From: Afipia sp. GAS231
GTDB taxonomy: Bacteria; Pseudomonadota; Alphaproteobacteria; Rhizobiales; Xanthobacteraceae
Reading direction: 5' to 3'
Assembly (NCBI RefSeq): GCF_900103365.1
Contig: NZ_LT629703.1
Coordinates: 6,434,501 to 6,498,500 of the forward strand
DNA: 64,000 nucleotides
Positions 16,499-24,956 of the stretch are shown here, piece by piece. The position numbers and the translations under genes were made by a program. The notes under the pieces were generated by a model. That model made no database searches. It was not told where the DNA came from and saw only the letters and a program-made list of their open reading frames with translations. Each line of letters starts with the position of its first letter. Position 1 is the stretch's first letter.

Positions 16499-16930
16499 TC
16501 AGGACGCGGCGGCGAGTGCTTCGCGCGCGTCGGAGCGAATGCGCTCGACCATCGACCGCAGGCCGTTGGAGCGCTGCGGCGTCAGGTGCTCGCGAAATCC
16601 GAACTCGTCGAACACCTTGATCGCGTCCGTCGCCAGGATCTGCTGCGGCGTGCGGCCGGAATACAGCGTCAGCAGGATCGCGATCAGGCCGCGCACGATA
16701 TGCGCGTCGCTGTCGCCGAGATAGTTCAGGTGCGGTTCTGAGCCGCTGCCGCGGTCGATCTGCTTGGAGAGCCAGACCTGGCTGGCGCAGCCGTTGACCT
16801 TGTTGGCGGCGGAGTGCTCGGATTCCGGCATCGGATCGAGCGTGCGGCCGAGTTCGATGACGTACCGGTAGCGGTCGTCCCACTCGTCCAGCAGCGTAAA
16901 ATTGTCCCTGATTTCGTCGATCGTCGTCAT
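16499..16930 (-). CDS. sufE: SufE family sulfur-transfer protein
   Basis: A 143-residue SufE-like protein. The family accepts persulfide sulfur from the cysteine desulfurase SufS for Fe-S cluster assembly in the cytoplasm. The acceptor cysteine is Cys48 in NKVNGCASQVW, followed by the conserved IVRGLIAILLTLYSGRTPQQI helix pair and FREHLTPQRSNGLRSMVERI at the end. Length and motifs match the whole family profile. The rest of the suf operon is not in this window. The stop codon directly abuts that of the convergent MucR gene. Confidence 0.94.
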   Translation of the reverse strand: MTTIDEIRDNFTLLDEWDDRYRYVIELGRTLDPMPESEHSAANKVNGCASQVWLSKQIDRGSGSEPHLNYLGDSDAHIVRGLIAILLTLYSGRTPQQILATDAIKVFDEFGFREHLTPQRSNGLRSMVERIRSDAREALAAAS

Positions 16931-17021
16931 CGTGGCCTGCTCTATTCCTAGACGCCTATATAGGATGTGAGGCCATCGAAAGCGACGAAAATGGAACCGA
17001 TTCTGTGGCGTTATTTGCCGC

Positions 17022-17432
17022 TCATGGCGTCGGCGGAACCCGCCATTCGACGGCCATGTCGTCCGGCGTAAGCGTGTCGCGTGGCGATCCCTCGACGGCG
17101 GCTTCCGCCGCTTCGACGCTGCCGATCGAGCCGGTGTGATCCGGCGCCTTCTTGTCGGTATCGGGCGCCTTCTTGTCGGTGATGATCTTGTACAGCTTCT
17201 GCGCGCCGTCCTTGGCGCGCTGGCCGATCACGGTCGCGGCCTGGCCGCCGACCTCGCAGGCTGCCGGCTGGCGCTTGCAGAACTGGCCCATGTCCGAGAC
17301 AGCGGCGGTCGCAGCCGATACGGCCTCGGAAGCGCCGATCTGCGGCAGCTTGTCCGATTCGGGGGTCTTGTCCCTGGGCAGCAGCACGAGCACAAGCCCG
17401 AGCCAGAATGCCATGCGAAGCAGAAAGAACAT
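17022..17432 (-). CDS. DUF5330 domain-containing protein
   Basis: About 136 residues from the ATG at 17432. This start was chosen because the protein then begins with a signal/anchor helix (MFFLLRMAFWLGLVLVLLP); the open frame extends 73 codons further but without protein character. The next part, SAATAAVSDMGQFCKRQPAACEVG and then GQRAKDGAQKLYKII, matches the DUF5330 family of Rhizobiales, with two closely spaced cysteines. A short KKAPDTDKKAPD repeat precedes the tail. It is probably periplasmic and membrane-anchored; its function is unknown. Confidence 0.85.
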   Translation of the reverse strand: MFFLLRMAFWLGLVLVLLPRDKTPESDKLPQIGASEAVSAATAAVSDMGQFCKRQPAACEVGGQAATVIGQRAKDGAQKLYKIITDKKAPDTDKKAPDHTGSIGSVEAAEAAVEGSPRDTLTPDDMAVEWRVPPTP

Positions 17433-17855
17433 CTCGCGATCCCGGTCGTCTCTTCTTGGTTCCGTTGCGGGCATTCCGCAGGTCAAATCCCTGACTAACA
17501 GCGCTCGATAAACCGCAAGTGTTTGCATTGAGGTAAAGGCGTCGAAAATTCGCTGAAAATTCGAATGATTTGATTCGGCGTAAATATTCGATTGATGGCG
17601 AAAAACTCCCGAAAGTTGGTCCGCCCGGCGCATCCACCATTTCGAAACCATAGATCAATCGCGCTCTAAACCTGTCGTTCACCATCCGCGTCAAATGAGG
17701 GGCGCGGATGCAGCGAAAGCTCCGCGAATGCACGGTGTTTCCCGCTCCGCCGCCGGGCCTTAGCGTTCGCTTAAGTTCGCTCTGACACGGTGACGCAAAG
17801 ATAAAGGGGGCGTTCCGGCGCGTCTGTTCGACGACCAAGCCGAAGCGCAAATGCT

Positions 17856-19661
17856 GTGACTGTTTTGAGTATCATCCGCGATTGTCTCGATGCGCTACTG
17901 CATCCCTCGGCGCGATATGACGCGCTGACGCGTGCGCGTCATCGCGCGTTCATGGCGCCGCGGCTGCTCGGCAGTCTGGTCGCGCTGGCGGCGTTTCCGA
18001 TCTATCTGGCGATGCGCGGTGCGCCCTCGGCGCTCGAGGTCGCGGCCTTTGCCTGGCTGATCGCACCGATCCTGCTGTCCTGGTTCCTGTCGCGCACCGG
18101 CCGTTACGAAGGCGCGCATATCCTGTCTTCGCTGGCGCTGGCCGGCCTGGTGATGATGGTCGCCATGACCACCGGCGGCATCGAGTCCTTTGCCGCGGTC
18201 TGGCTGGTCGTCGTTCCCCTGGAAGCCGCGCTCTCGGCCTCGCGCCGCGTGGTTGCCTTTGCCTCGACGCTGGCATTGTCGTGCGCCGCGCTCTTGATCG
18301 CGCTCGGGCATTTTGATCTGCTGCCAGCCGCCGAGCCGAATGCAGCCCTGCGCGGCGTATTGATGGCAGCGGGCGTGGCCTCGGCGACGCTCTATGCCGC
18401 GGGCCTGGCGTTCGGCGCCGAATCGCTGGCGCGCACCAGCGTGTCGCTGCTGTATGTCGAGGAAGACCGCTATCGCCTGTTGGCGCGCAACATGAGCGAC
18501 GTGATTTCGCGGCACAGCCGCAACGGCGCGGTGCAGTTCATCTCGCCCGCGGCCGAAGCCATGCTCGGCACACAGGCCTCGCGGCTCACCGGACACGGTC
18601 TGTTCGATCGCGTCCATGTTGCCGACCGCCCGGCCTATCTCACTGCGCTGTCGGATGCTGCGCGCGGCGGCGAGGCGCGCAGCGTCGAGTTCCGCCTGCG
18701 CCGCGATGCGGTTCGTGGCCAGAATATTTCCGCCGATTTCATCTGGGTCGAAATGCGGTGCCGGCCGTTCGAGCAGGCCACCGCGGAGGCCGAAGTCGTC
18801 GCCGTGATGCGCGACGTCACCGACCGCAAGGTCCAGGAACTGGCGCTCGAACTGGCGCGCACCGCCGCCGAACAGGCCGATGCCTCCAAGACGCGCTTTC
18901 TCGCCACCATGAGTCACGAATTGCGCACGCCGCTCAACGCCATCATCGGCTTCTCCGAAATGATCGTGCAGGAAGACGTGCTGATGATCGACGCCGCGCG
19001 CCGCAAGGAATACGCGCAGTTGATCAACGATTCCGGCCAGCATCTGCTGGGTGTGGTCAACGGCATCCTCGACATGTCGAAGATGGAATCCGGCAACTTC
19101 GAGATTTCACCGGAGCCGTTCGCGCCGCGCGCAGCCCTGGTCAATTGCTGCAATCTGCTGGCGCTGAAGGCGCGCGAAAACGGCGTCGACCTCGTCACCC
19201 GCGCGCCGGAAGATCTCCCGGTCATGACCGGCGATCCGCGCGCGTTCAAGCAGATCGTGCTCAACCTCGTCGCCAACGCCGTCAAGTTCACCGAGCGCGG
19301 CGGCAACGTCACGGTCCAGGCTTCGGTCGAGGGACCGCGGCTGATGCTGCGCGTCACCGACACCGGGGTCGGCATCGCGCCTGATGACCTCAAGCGGATC
19401 GGCGATCCCTTCTTCCAGGCCGGCAAGACCTATCAGCGCAAGCACGAAGGCACCGGCCTCGGCCTGTCGATCGTGAAAGGCCTGGTCGGTCTGCACCACG
19501 GCGAGATGAACGTGCAAAGCAAGATTGGCGAGGGTACCACGGTATCCGTGGCCTTGCCGCTGACCTTCACGGCGGAAGCACCAACCAATATCGCGACGCT
19601 CAAGCCCGCGTTGCGATCCGGACACCAAGACCAAGCCCATCAGGTGAAGAAAAGTGCCTAG
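17856..19661 (+). CDS. PAS-domain sensor histidine kinase, DivJ-like
   Basis: A 601-residue membrane kinase. It has about six N-terminal hydrophobic segments (residues 36-190), a PAS domain (about 200-325), a HisKA domain with His354 in MSHELRTPLNAIIGFSEM, and a HATPase domain with N-box NLVANAVKFT and G-box GTGLGLSIVKGL. The HisKA sequence is of the DivJ/PleC/PdhS class, which in alphaproteobacteria controls the DivK and CtrA cell-cycle pathway. The multi-helix N-terminus plus a single PAS fits DivJ best, but orthology is not proven. The start is GTG. The stop overlaps the next gene by 8 nt. Confidence 0.88.
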   Translation: MTVLSIIRDCLDALLHPSARYDALTRARHRAFMAPRLLGSLVALAAFPIYLAMRGAPSALEVAAFAWLIAPILLSWFLSRTGRYEGAHILSSLALAGLVMMVAMTTGGIESFAAVWLVVVPLEAALSASRRVVAFASTLALSCAALLIALGHFDLLPAAEPNAALRGVLMAAGVASATLYAAGLAFGAESLARTSVSLLYVEEDRYRLLARNMSDVISRHSRNGAVQFISPAAEAMLGTQASRLTGHGLFDRVHVADRPAYLTALSDAARGGEARSVEFRLRRDAVRGQNISADFIWVEMRCRPFEQATAEAEVVAVMRDVTDRKVQELALELARTAAEQADASKTRFLATMSHELRTPLNAIIGFSEMIVQEDVLMIDAARRKEYAQLINDSGQHLLGVVNGILDMSKMESGNFEISPEPFAPRAALVNCCNLLALKARENGVDLVTRAPEDLPVMTGDPRAFKQIVLNLVANAVKFTERGGNVTVQASVEGPRLMLRVTDTGVGIAPDDLKRIGDPFFQAGKTYQRKHEGTGLGLSIVKGLVGLHHGEMNVQSKIGEGTTVSVALPLTFTAEAPTNIATLKPALRSGHQDQAHQVKKSA

Positions 19662-20343
19662 ACGTATCGACGACGATGAAGACATGCCGCGCCGCCGCCG
19701 CGCCAAGGCGGTTGCGATCGAGGCGGAGGAGGAGCGCGGCTTCGTCCTGCGCGTTCTCCTGCACAGCCCGAAAGACCTGGTCGCGGGCTTGTTGGCCGCC
19801 GCCGCCGTGTGCGCCATCTTCACCAACGCGTTGTTCCTGCAGGCCGGCCGTCATCCGTCGCCGATGTTCGGCGGAAACGTGGTGACGCTGCCGACGCCGC
19901 AACCCGCCGTCGCGAGCCCGCTGCCGCGTCCGCGGCCGATCGAACTGGCCGCCAAGCCGGTTGAGCCCGAACCGGTGGAAGCGAAGCCGGTTGAGGTGAA
20001 AGCCGCTGAACCCAAGATGGTTGATAAAAACGCCGATGCCATGACCAGTCTCGTGGTCAAGTCGACGACCAGCGCGCCTGCCGCAGCGCCTGCCAATGTG
20101 ATGCGGCCGCCGGCACCGATTCCGGCGCCTGCGCAATCCGCCGGCGCGCGACGTGTCGCAGCGGTGCAGCGCGCGCTGACTCAATATGGCTATGGCCAGT
20201 TGAAGCCGACCGGCGCCGTCGGCGCCGATACCCAGGCCGCGATCTCGAAGTTCGAGCACGCGCGCAAGCTGCCGGTGACCGGTCAGATGTCCGATCGCCT
20301 GGTGCGCGAACTCACCGCGATGACCGGACACCCGATCGACTAG
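19654..20343 (+). CDS. membrane-anchored peptidoglycan-binding protein
   Basis: A 229-residue protein with a GTG start inside the end of the kinase gene. The N-terminus is highly charged, a single membrane helix spans about residues 42-63 (LVAGLLAAAAVCAIFTNALFL), and a Pro/Ala/Lys-rich linker follows (repeated KPVE units). The C-terminal peptidoglycan-binding_1 fold is at about 163-222 (VAAVQRALTQYGYGQLKPTG, AAISKFEHARKLPVTG). The layout predicts an inner-membrane protein that reaches across the periplasm to the wall. Translational coupling to the DivJ-like kinase suggests a joint envelope or division role. The 3' end overlaps the convergent GlxA-type gene by 32 nt. Confidence 0.88.
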   Translation: MPRRIDDDEDMPRRRRAKAVAIEAEEERGFVLRVLLHSPKDLVAGLLAAAAVCAIFTNALFLQAGRHPSPMFGGNVVTLPTPQPAVASPLPRPRPIELAAKPVEPEPVEAKPVEVKAAEPKMVDKNADAMTSLVVKSTTSAPAAAPANVMRPPAPIPAPAQSAGARRVAAVQRALTQYGYGQLKPTGAVGADTQAAISKFEHARKLPVTGQMSDRLVRELTAMTGHPID

Positions 20344-21319
20344 GCGGCTGCGCCGGCTTGGTCCGGTGCATATCGCGAAACAGCCGCGGCGCGACGCCAA
20401 ATCGCCGCTCGAACGCCTGGTTCAACCGGATCGGGCTAAGCCCGACCCTGGCTGCAACTCCCTTCAACGGCAGATCGCCGTCAACCAGCGTGCGCGCCGC
20501 TTCCAGGCGCAGCGCCTCGACGAAGTGCGCCGGCGAACTGCCGGTGGCGGTGAGAAAGCGCCGATAGAAATTCCGCTCGCCGAGGCCGGCGCGCGCCGCA
20601 AGCGTCGGCACATCCAGCGGTCGATCCAGATTGTTCTGCATCCAGTCGATCAGATCCGCGAACGGGCTGTCGGCTTCGATGCGGGCATTCAACAGCGGGC
20701 TGAATTGCGACTGATAGCCCGGTCGCCGCGCATAGAGCACCAGACGCCGCGCAATCGCATTGGCAATGTCGGCGCCGCAATCGGCTTCGACCATCGCGAG
20801 CGCCATGTCGATGCCGGTGGTGACGCCGGCTGACGTCCACACCTTGCCGTCGACCACGTAGAGGGCTTCGGGATCGACGGTAATCCCGGGATACATCGCC
20901 GCCAGCGGCGCACACGCCTCCCAATGGGTCGCGACCCGCCGCCCGTCGATCAATCCGAGCGACGCCAGAACGAACGTGCCCGAACAGACCGAGCCGACGC
21001 GCCGGGCTTTCGCAGCGCGGCGCGGGATCCAGCGGCGCACCGCCTCGTTGGCAATCACAGCGCGCAGCGCGGCCTGTTCGGCGCCCGCGATCAGCAATGT
21101 GTCGATGCGCCCTTGAAGCGGCCGCGCCATCGCGCGGGTTTGCAACGTGACGCCGCTGTCGCTGGTGACCGCGCCGCCCGGCGGTGACAGCACCTCGACC
21201 TTGTAGACGTTGCGTTTGAGTTCGCGATTGGCGGCGGCGAACACCGCGGCGGGACCGGTCACGTCCAGCAACTGGAAGCCGTCATAGGCGAGCAGGGCCA
21301 TGGTCAGCGATTTCGTCAT
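20312..21319 (-). CDS. GlxA-type AraC family regulator with DJ-1/PfpI domain
   Basis: About 335 residues from the ATG at 21319; an ATG at 21355 would put the operator-like dyad inside the gene. The N-terminal DJ-1/PfpI-like domain (MALLAYDGFQLLDVTGPAAVFA; Cys motif SVCSGTFVLAS) senses or binds a small molecule. The C-terminal AraC double helix-turn-helix spans the last 100 residues (LDVPTLAARAGLGERNFYRR, PLKGVAARVGLSPIRLNQAF). Such proteins regulate catabolic or stress genes, often divergently transcribed neighbours. Here the neighbour is a stand-alone DJ-1/PfpI protein, a likely target. Confidence 0.92.
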   Translation of the reverse strand: MTKSLTMALLAYDGFQLLDVTGPAAVFAAANRELKRNVYKVEVLSPPGGAVTSDSGVTLQTRAMARPLQGRIDTLLIAGAEQAALRAVIANEAVRRWIPRRAAKARRVGSVCSGTFVLASLGLIDGRRVATHWEACAPLAAMYPGITVDPEALYVVDGKVWTSAGVTTGIDMALAMVEADCGADIANAIARRLVLYARRPGYQSQFSPLLNARIEADSPFADLIDWMQNNLDRPLDVPTLAARAGLGERNFYRRFLTATGSSPAHFVEALRLEAARTLVDGDLPLKGVAARVGLSPIRLNQAFERRFGVAPRLFRDMHRTKPAQPPSRSGVRSSR

Positions 21320-21355
21320 TGTCAGAAAATAGCAGTTTATTGTCATTCCTGACAA
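21319..21355. promoter_or_regulatory. operator-like repeats between divergent glxA-type and pfpI-type genes
   Basis: TTGTCA occurs at 21319-21324 and again at 21340-21345, 21 bp apart (two helical turns). The second copy forms a perfect dyad, TTGTCA-ttcc-TGACAA (21340-21355). Direct repeats on one helix face are typical of AraC-family sites, so autoregulation and control of the divergent gene are plausible. Confidence 0.45.
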
Positions 21356-21423
21356 GACGTTCCGCGGGCTAGCGTGACTTCGATGCTTGCTACCCCCAAT
21401 TCCCTGACTTTGGAGAAGACCAG

Positions 21424-22119
21424 ATGCGGCTTTCGATCCTGATTTTTGACGGACTGACCACGCTCGATGCCATCGGCGGCTACGAGATATTGGCGCGGCT
21501 CCCCGGTATGGAGACGGAGTTCGTCGCGGCGAAACGTGGCATCATTGCTGCCGATACGCGAAGCCTCGGCCTCGTCGCATTTCGCGATTTTTCGGAAGTA
21601 ACCGCGACCGACATCCTCTACGTTCCCGGCGGGCCGGGCGCGTTCGCGCTCGAGACGGACGAGCTCTTCCGCGATACCATCCGCCGGCTCGACAAGACCT
21701 CGACCTGGACCGTCGGCATCTGCAATGGCGTCGGTCTGCTCGCCGCCGCCGGCGTGCTGAAGGGCCTGAAGGCAACCACCAACTGGCTCTATCAGGACCG
21801 GCTGCGCGCCTATGGGTCGGAGTTCGTCGCCGAGCGCTATCACCGCGACGGAAAATATGTCACCGGCGCCGGCGTTTCCGCCAGCATCGACACCGGCCTG
21901 TTCCTGGCCTCACTGATCGCAGGCGAGCAGGTGGCAAAGACGGTACAGTTCGGCATCGAATATTATCCCGCGCCACCATTTCCGGAAGCGCGGCCGCAGG
22001 ACGTCGCGGTCGAGATCCAGGAGCGCATCCGTCGTTTTGAGTCCGAAGGTGGCAGGAAGCTGCTGGTTCACGAACCCGTCTTCAAGGGCATGTTTGAACT
22101 CGCGCGAGCGACAGTCTAG
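21424..22119 (+). CDS. DJ-1/PfpI family protein
   Basis: A 231-residue protein of the DJ-1/PfpI glutamine-amidotransferase-like superfamily. It begins MRLSILIFDGLTTLDAIGGY, has the glycine turn YVPGGPGAF, and carries the nucleophile elbow GICNGVGLLAAAG with Cys100. Members include isonitrile hydratases, chaperone or glyoxalase-like proteins and uncharacterised hydrolases; the specific reaction cannot be told. It is transcribed divergently from the GlxA-type regulator, whose sensor domain is homologous to it, 104 bp away. The pair probably forms a regulator-effector unit. Confidence 0.88.
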   Translation: MRLSILIFDGLTTLDAIGGYEILARLPGMETEFVAAKRGIIAADTRSLGLVAFRDFSEVTATDILYVPGGPGAFALETDELFRDTIRRLDKTSTWTVGICNGVGLLAAAGVLKGLKATTNWLYQDRLRAYGSEFVAERYHRDGKYVTGAGVSASIDTGLFLASLIAGEQVAKTVQFGIEYYPAPPFPEARPQDVAVEIQERIRRFESEGGRKLLVHEPVFKGMFELARATV

Positions 22120-22202
22120 CTCGCAGCATAGATAGCGCCGGCGATCGCGCGCTGAGGCCGGCTCTAGCGTCGTGTTCGGCGCTGGCCTATACCGTCACCC
22201 CT

Positions 22203-22547
22203 ATGCGATTGAAATCATCCATATGGGTGGCGGCCTATCTGCGCCGTTGCCAGACCGAGGGAATCTTCGGTGCCGTGCGCAGGCGCGGTTCCGAAGAGGC
22301 CGGCGCGGTGTTCGTCAAGGTGGCTACGCTCGACGGCAACGCGATGCTGTACGCGCCCGCGCCGCAAACCGTCTATGACGAGAGCCGTCCCACCGAGCGG
22401 TTGTTTGCTGCGGCGTCGCCACAACCCGTGCCCGAGCAATCCATCGAGGAACGTCTGGCCAAGGAAATCCGCTTCGATCCCGACGTGTGGATCGTCGAGA
22501 CCGAGGATCGGGCGGGGCGGCATTTTCTGGATCTGGCGAAGGCCTAG
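22203..22547 (+). CDS. DUF1491 family protein
   Basis: A 114-residue cytosolic protein starting MRLKSSIWVAAYLRRCQTEG, followed by FVKVATLDGNAMLYAPAPQT, and ending FDPDVWIVETEDRAGRHFLD. These blocks define the alphaproteobacterial DUF1491 family, whose function is unknown. Length is typical for the family. It lies between the pfpI-type gene and the DUF2336 gene without clear operon partners. Confidence 0.87.
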   Translation: MRLKSSIWVAAYLRRCQTEGIFGAVRRRGSEEAGAVFVKVATLDGNAMLYAPAPQTVYDESRPTERLFAAASPQPVPEQSIEERLAKEIRFDPDVWIVETEDRAGRHFLDLAKA

Positions 22548-22738
22548 TCTTCATCCTGAAGCGGCGCCAACGGGTCGCGGCGCGCCCGCGACGAGCGCAA
22601 TTGCGCTCGCACAGGGATGACAGGCTCCGCGCCGTCTCGAAGGATGCATGCAGGGCGCGTGTTCAACGTCGTGCCCGATGGTTCGAGACGCCCGCCAAAA
22701 GGCGGGCTCCTCACCATGAGGCACACAGACCAGAATTG

Positions 22739-23713
22739 CTAGCTTCCGGATGAGGACTTGGTACGAATGCCCGGTACGCTGCCGGGCTGAACGGCGGGAC
22801 GCGCCTGCGGCGCGGCGGTGCGGGTGCGGTTGCGCTCGTCGTCGTACAGAGCGGGGCGGTATTTGGCGCGGGTCACCGCCATGGTCGAGCCACGCCACGC
22901 CGCCAGCATCACCAGCGCCGATCGTTCGGTGAGCCGGTCGTAAAGCCGCGACAGCCGGTAGACGTTGTTCACGGACGAGCCGAATTCAGGATTGAGGAAC
23001 AACAATATTCGTTGGAACGCCGCGCTCGGCATGTCGAGCGCACGCGCCGCGCAAGCCAACGGCTCGCCACCGGGATCGTTGACCACCTGAGCTGCGATCC
23101 GCGCCGGCAAGATCAGGGCTTCGCCGATCTCGAGCGCAAAACTTTCGGTGTCCTGTGCGTACGCCGCCATCTCCAGGATCTGAATGGCGCGCACCGCGCG
23201 CGCGGCAGGAATCCGCGCCGAGGCCTTCAGCGGCGTGTCGGAAAGATTGTGCAGGATCAGCGCCCGTTCGCTGGCACTGGCGGCGAAGAACATGTCGCTG
23301 ATTTCGGCGGCATCGTTGGGCCGCATCGACAGGTTGGAAGCCATCCGCAATTGGGCTTCGGTCGGTGCCTTCACCGGCACGGCTTCCAGGGGAGCCGCGG
23401 CAATAGCTGGTGCGACCGGCACGATCTGGGCTGGATGTGACCGCCGCAGTCCGAGCTTGCTCATGATTTCGGCAGGCGTCGCGGGATAGACCGACAGCCG
23501 CGCCCGTACTGCCGCACGCGTGGCGTCGTCGACCTGGTCGATCAGGCGGGAGGTCAGTTCGACGAACTGCCGTTCCTCGTCGGCGGAATGGGCGCTGGCC
23601 TGCACATAGAGGTCGGTCAGCACGCGCAGCAAGGTTGGGCGGATATCGACGCCCTCGCGACGGGAAAGCGTCATCAGCCCGTCGAAACCTGGAAATAGTG
23701 GAGCTGCGGTCAT
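22739..23713 (-). CDS. DUF2336 domain-containing protein
   Basis: A 324-residue, mainly helical cytosolic protein. LTSRLIDQVDDATRAAVRARLSVYPATPAEIM and the following helical repeats match the alphaproteobacterial DUF2336 family, which is often annotated only by that name. A Thr/Ala/Pro-rich linker separates two helical halves, and the C-terminus (QARPAVQPGSVPGIRTKSSS) is disordered. The family's function is unknown. No transmembrane segments or known catalytic motifs are seen. Transcribed alone on the minus strand. Confidence 0.85.
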   Translation of the reverse strand: MTAAPLFPGFDGLMTLSRREGVDIRPTLLRVLTDLYVQASAHSADEERQFVELTSRLIDQVDDATRAAVRARLSVYPATPAEIMSKLGLRRSHPAQIVPVAPAIAAAPLEAVPVKAPTEAQLRMASNLSMRPNDAAEISDMFFAASASERALILHNLSDTPLKASARIPAARAVRAIQILEMAAYAQDTESFALEIGEALILPARIAAQVVNDPGGEPLACAARALDMPSAAFQRILLFLNPEFGSSVNNVYRLSRLYDRLTERSALVMLAAWRGSTMAVTRAKYRPALYDDERNRTRTAAPQARPAVQPGSVPGIRTKSSSGS

Positions 23714-23954
23714 GTCAGGTGTACGCGACTTCGGTCATCCTTCCGGTCAGCCTAACCGGGGCACTTTAAGAGCCGGTTAAGGAAAACAACCTGTGAAGGC
23801 ACAAGGCGGTTTTTGCGGGTGTCGGCCGGGCCACAGCTGATGATCCGTAGCGGCCCGGGGGCAGGGGATTAAGATGCCGTTAACCACGTCCTGTTCTTAA
23901 TGATGGCATGTCGCCGGCCAAATCATGTCCGCGCGGCAACCAGAGAGAACCAAC

Positions 23955-24155
23955 ATGGGTACCATCATTGAATTGCCGGCAGAGGCGGCGACGCGGCGGC
24001 TGGGCTCAAGCATGGATGGCGCTCCACGCGATGGCCTCGGAACCATACTGATCCTTCCCGTTGTCCGGATTGAACGTGACGCCGACGAGACCGGCGACGG
24101 ACGCGGGCCGGAAGAAGGTACGGCACCCGGACGCCGCCGCCGCCGGCGCCCCTGA
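23955..24155 (+). CDS. small hypothetical protein with poly-arginine tail
   Basis: A 66-residue protein from the ATG at 23955 (preceded by GAGAG), starting MGTIIELPAEAATRRLGSSM and ending GRRRRRRP. It lies 15 nt before the lipoprotein gene and probably shares its transcript. The N-terminal MGTIIELP...AA motif recurs in small rhizobial proteins of unknown function, as far as I recall. No domain can be named. Confidence 0.5.
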   Translation: MGTIIELPAEAATRRLGSSMDGAPRDGLGTILILPVVRIERDADETGDGRGPEEGTAPGRRRRRRP

Positions 24156-24170
24156 CAACGGACGTTTGAA

Positions 24171-24956
24171 ATGCCGGAGATGCCCCATCCGACCCGGACC
24201 GCCGGGATTCGGTTACACCCGGCTCTCATGCTCCTGTTGGTGAGCGTGACCCTTGGTAGTCTCCTTGGCGGCTGCAGCGGCGGCGATTTCGGCCGCACCC
24301 GGAGCGATTTCCGCAACGACGACATGCATCGCTGGCTCGGGGCCGAGGCAACCGGAAGCGTCGGCCTGAAGCCGTCGCAGTTCCAGCTCACCGAAAACGA
24401 ACGCCAACTCCGCGACTTCGCTTTTCCGCTGATCGAGCCGCCGCATTCGCGGCCCGCTTGGAAGAGCGTGTTCGGCGATTACCAGCCGCTGCCCTCGCCG
24501 TGGCGGCAGAAGGTGGTGTTCGACCGTACCACCTACGGGCGCGCGCTGATCGACGAGCCGCATCGCTCGCATACCTCGCGCTATCAGCAATTGATCGAGG
24601 ACGTTCGCAACGACATTACCCGGTTCGAGCCGTTCTTCGCCACGGCGGCGAGCGTCATCGAACTCGACCGCAAGCGCAATGCCAGCCTGAAAATGGTCTC
24701 GGAACTGTCGCCGCGCGAGCAGGCCGATGCGGTCGCCCGCATGGAAGAGAACACGCTGATCGTGCAATGGGTCCAGCAATGCCTGGAACGGCGGATCTCG
24801 TCCTATCGCTGGGCGCTGGAGCGGCTGGTGATCCAGACGCCGGACAATATCGCCGCCGACGCCGACCGGCTGATCGGCGAACTCGCCGCCCAAACCGCCA
24901 ATCCGCCGGTGGCAGCCGAGCCCGTGATCGGGCGCGCCGTGACGGTGAAGGGCTAA
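24171..24956 (+). CDS. conserved hypothetical lipoprotein
   Basis: A 261-residue protein with a lipoprotein signal (LMLLLVSVTLGSLLGGC, lipid Cys near residue 35). The mature part is soluble and helical, with the block DYQPLPSPWRQKVVFDRTTYGR and long charged helices (SRYQQLIEDVRNDITRFEPF, ISSYRWALERLVIQTPD). An in-frame later start is possible, but the listed ATG keeps a normal n-region. It should be anchored in the inner or outer membrane facing the periplasm. I recognise it only as a conserved rhizobial lipoprotein. Its stop overlaps that of the convergent LysR gene by 4 nt. Confidence 0.75.
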   Translation: MPEMPHPTRTAGIRLHPALMLLLVSVTLGSLLGGCSGGDFGRTRSDFRNDDMHRWLGAEATGSVGLKPSQFQLTENERQLRDFAFPLIEPPHSRPAWKSVFGDYQPLPSPWRQKVVFDRTTYGRALIDEPHRSHTSRYQQLIEDVRNDITRFEPFFATAASVIELDRKRNASLKMVSELSPREQADAVARMEENTLIVQWVQQCLERRISSYRWALERLVIQTPDNIAADADRLIGELAAQTANPPVAAEPVIGRAVTVKG

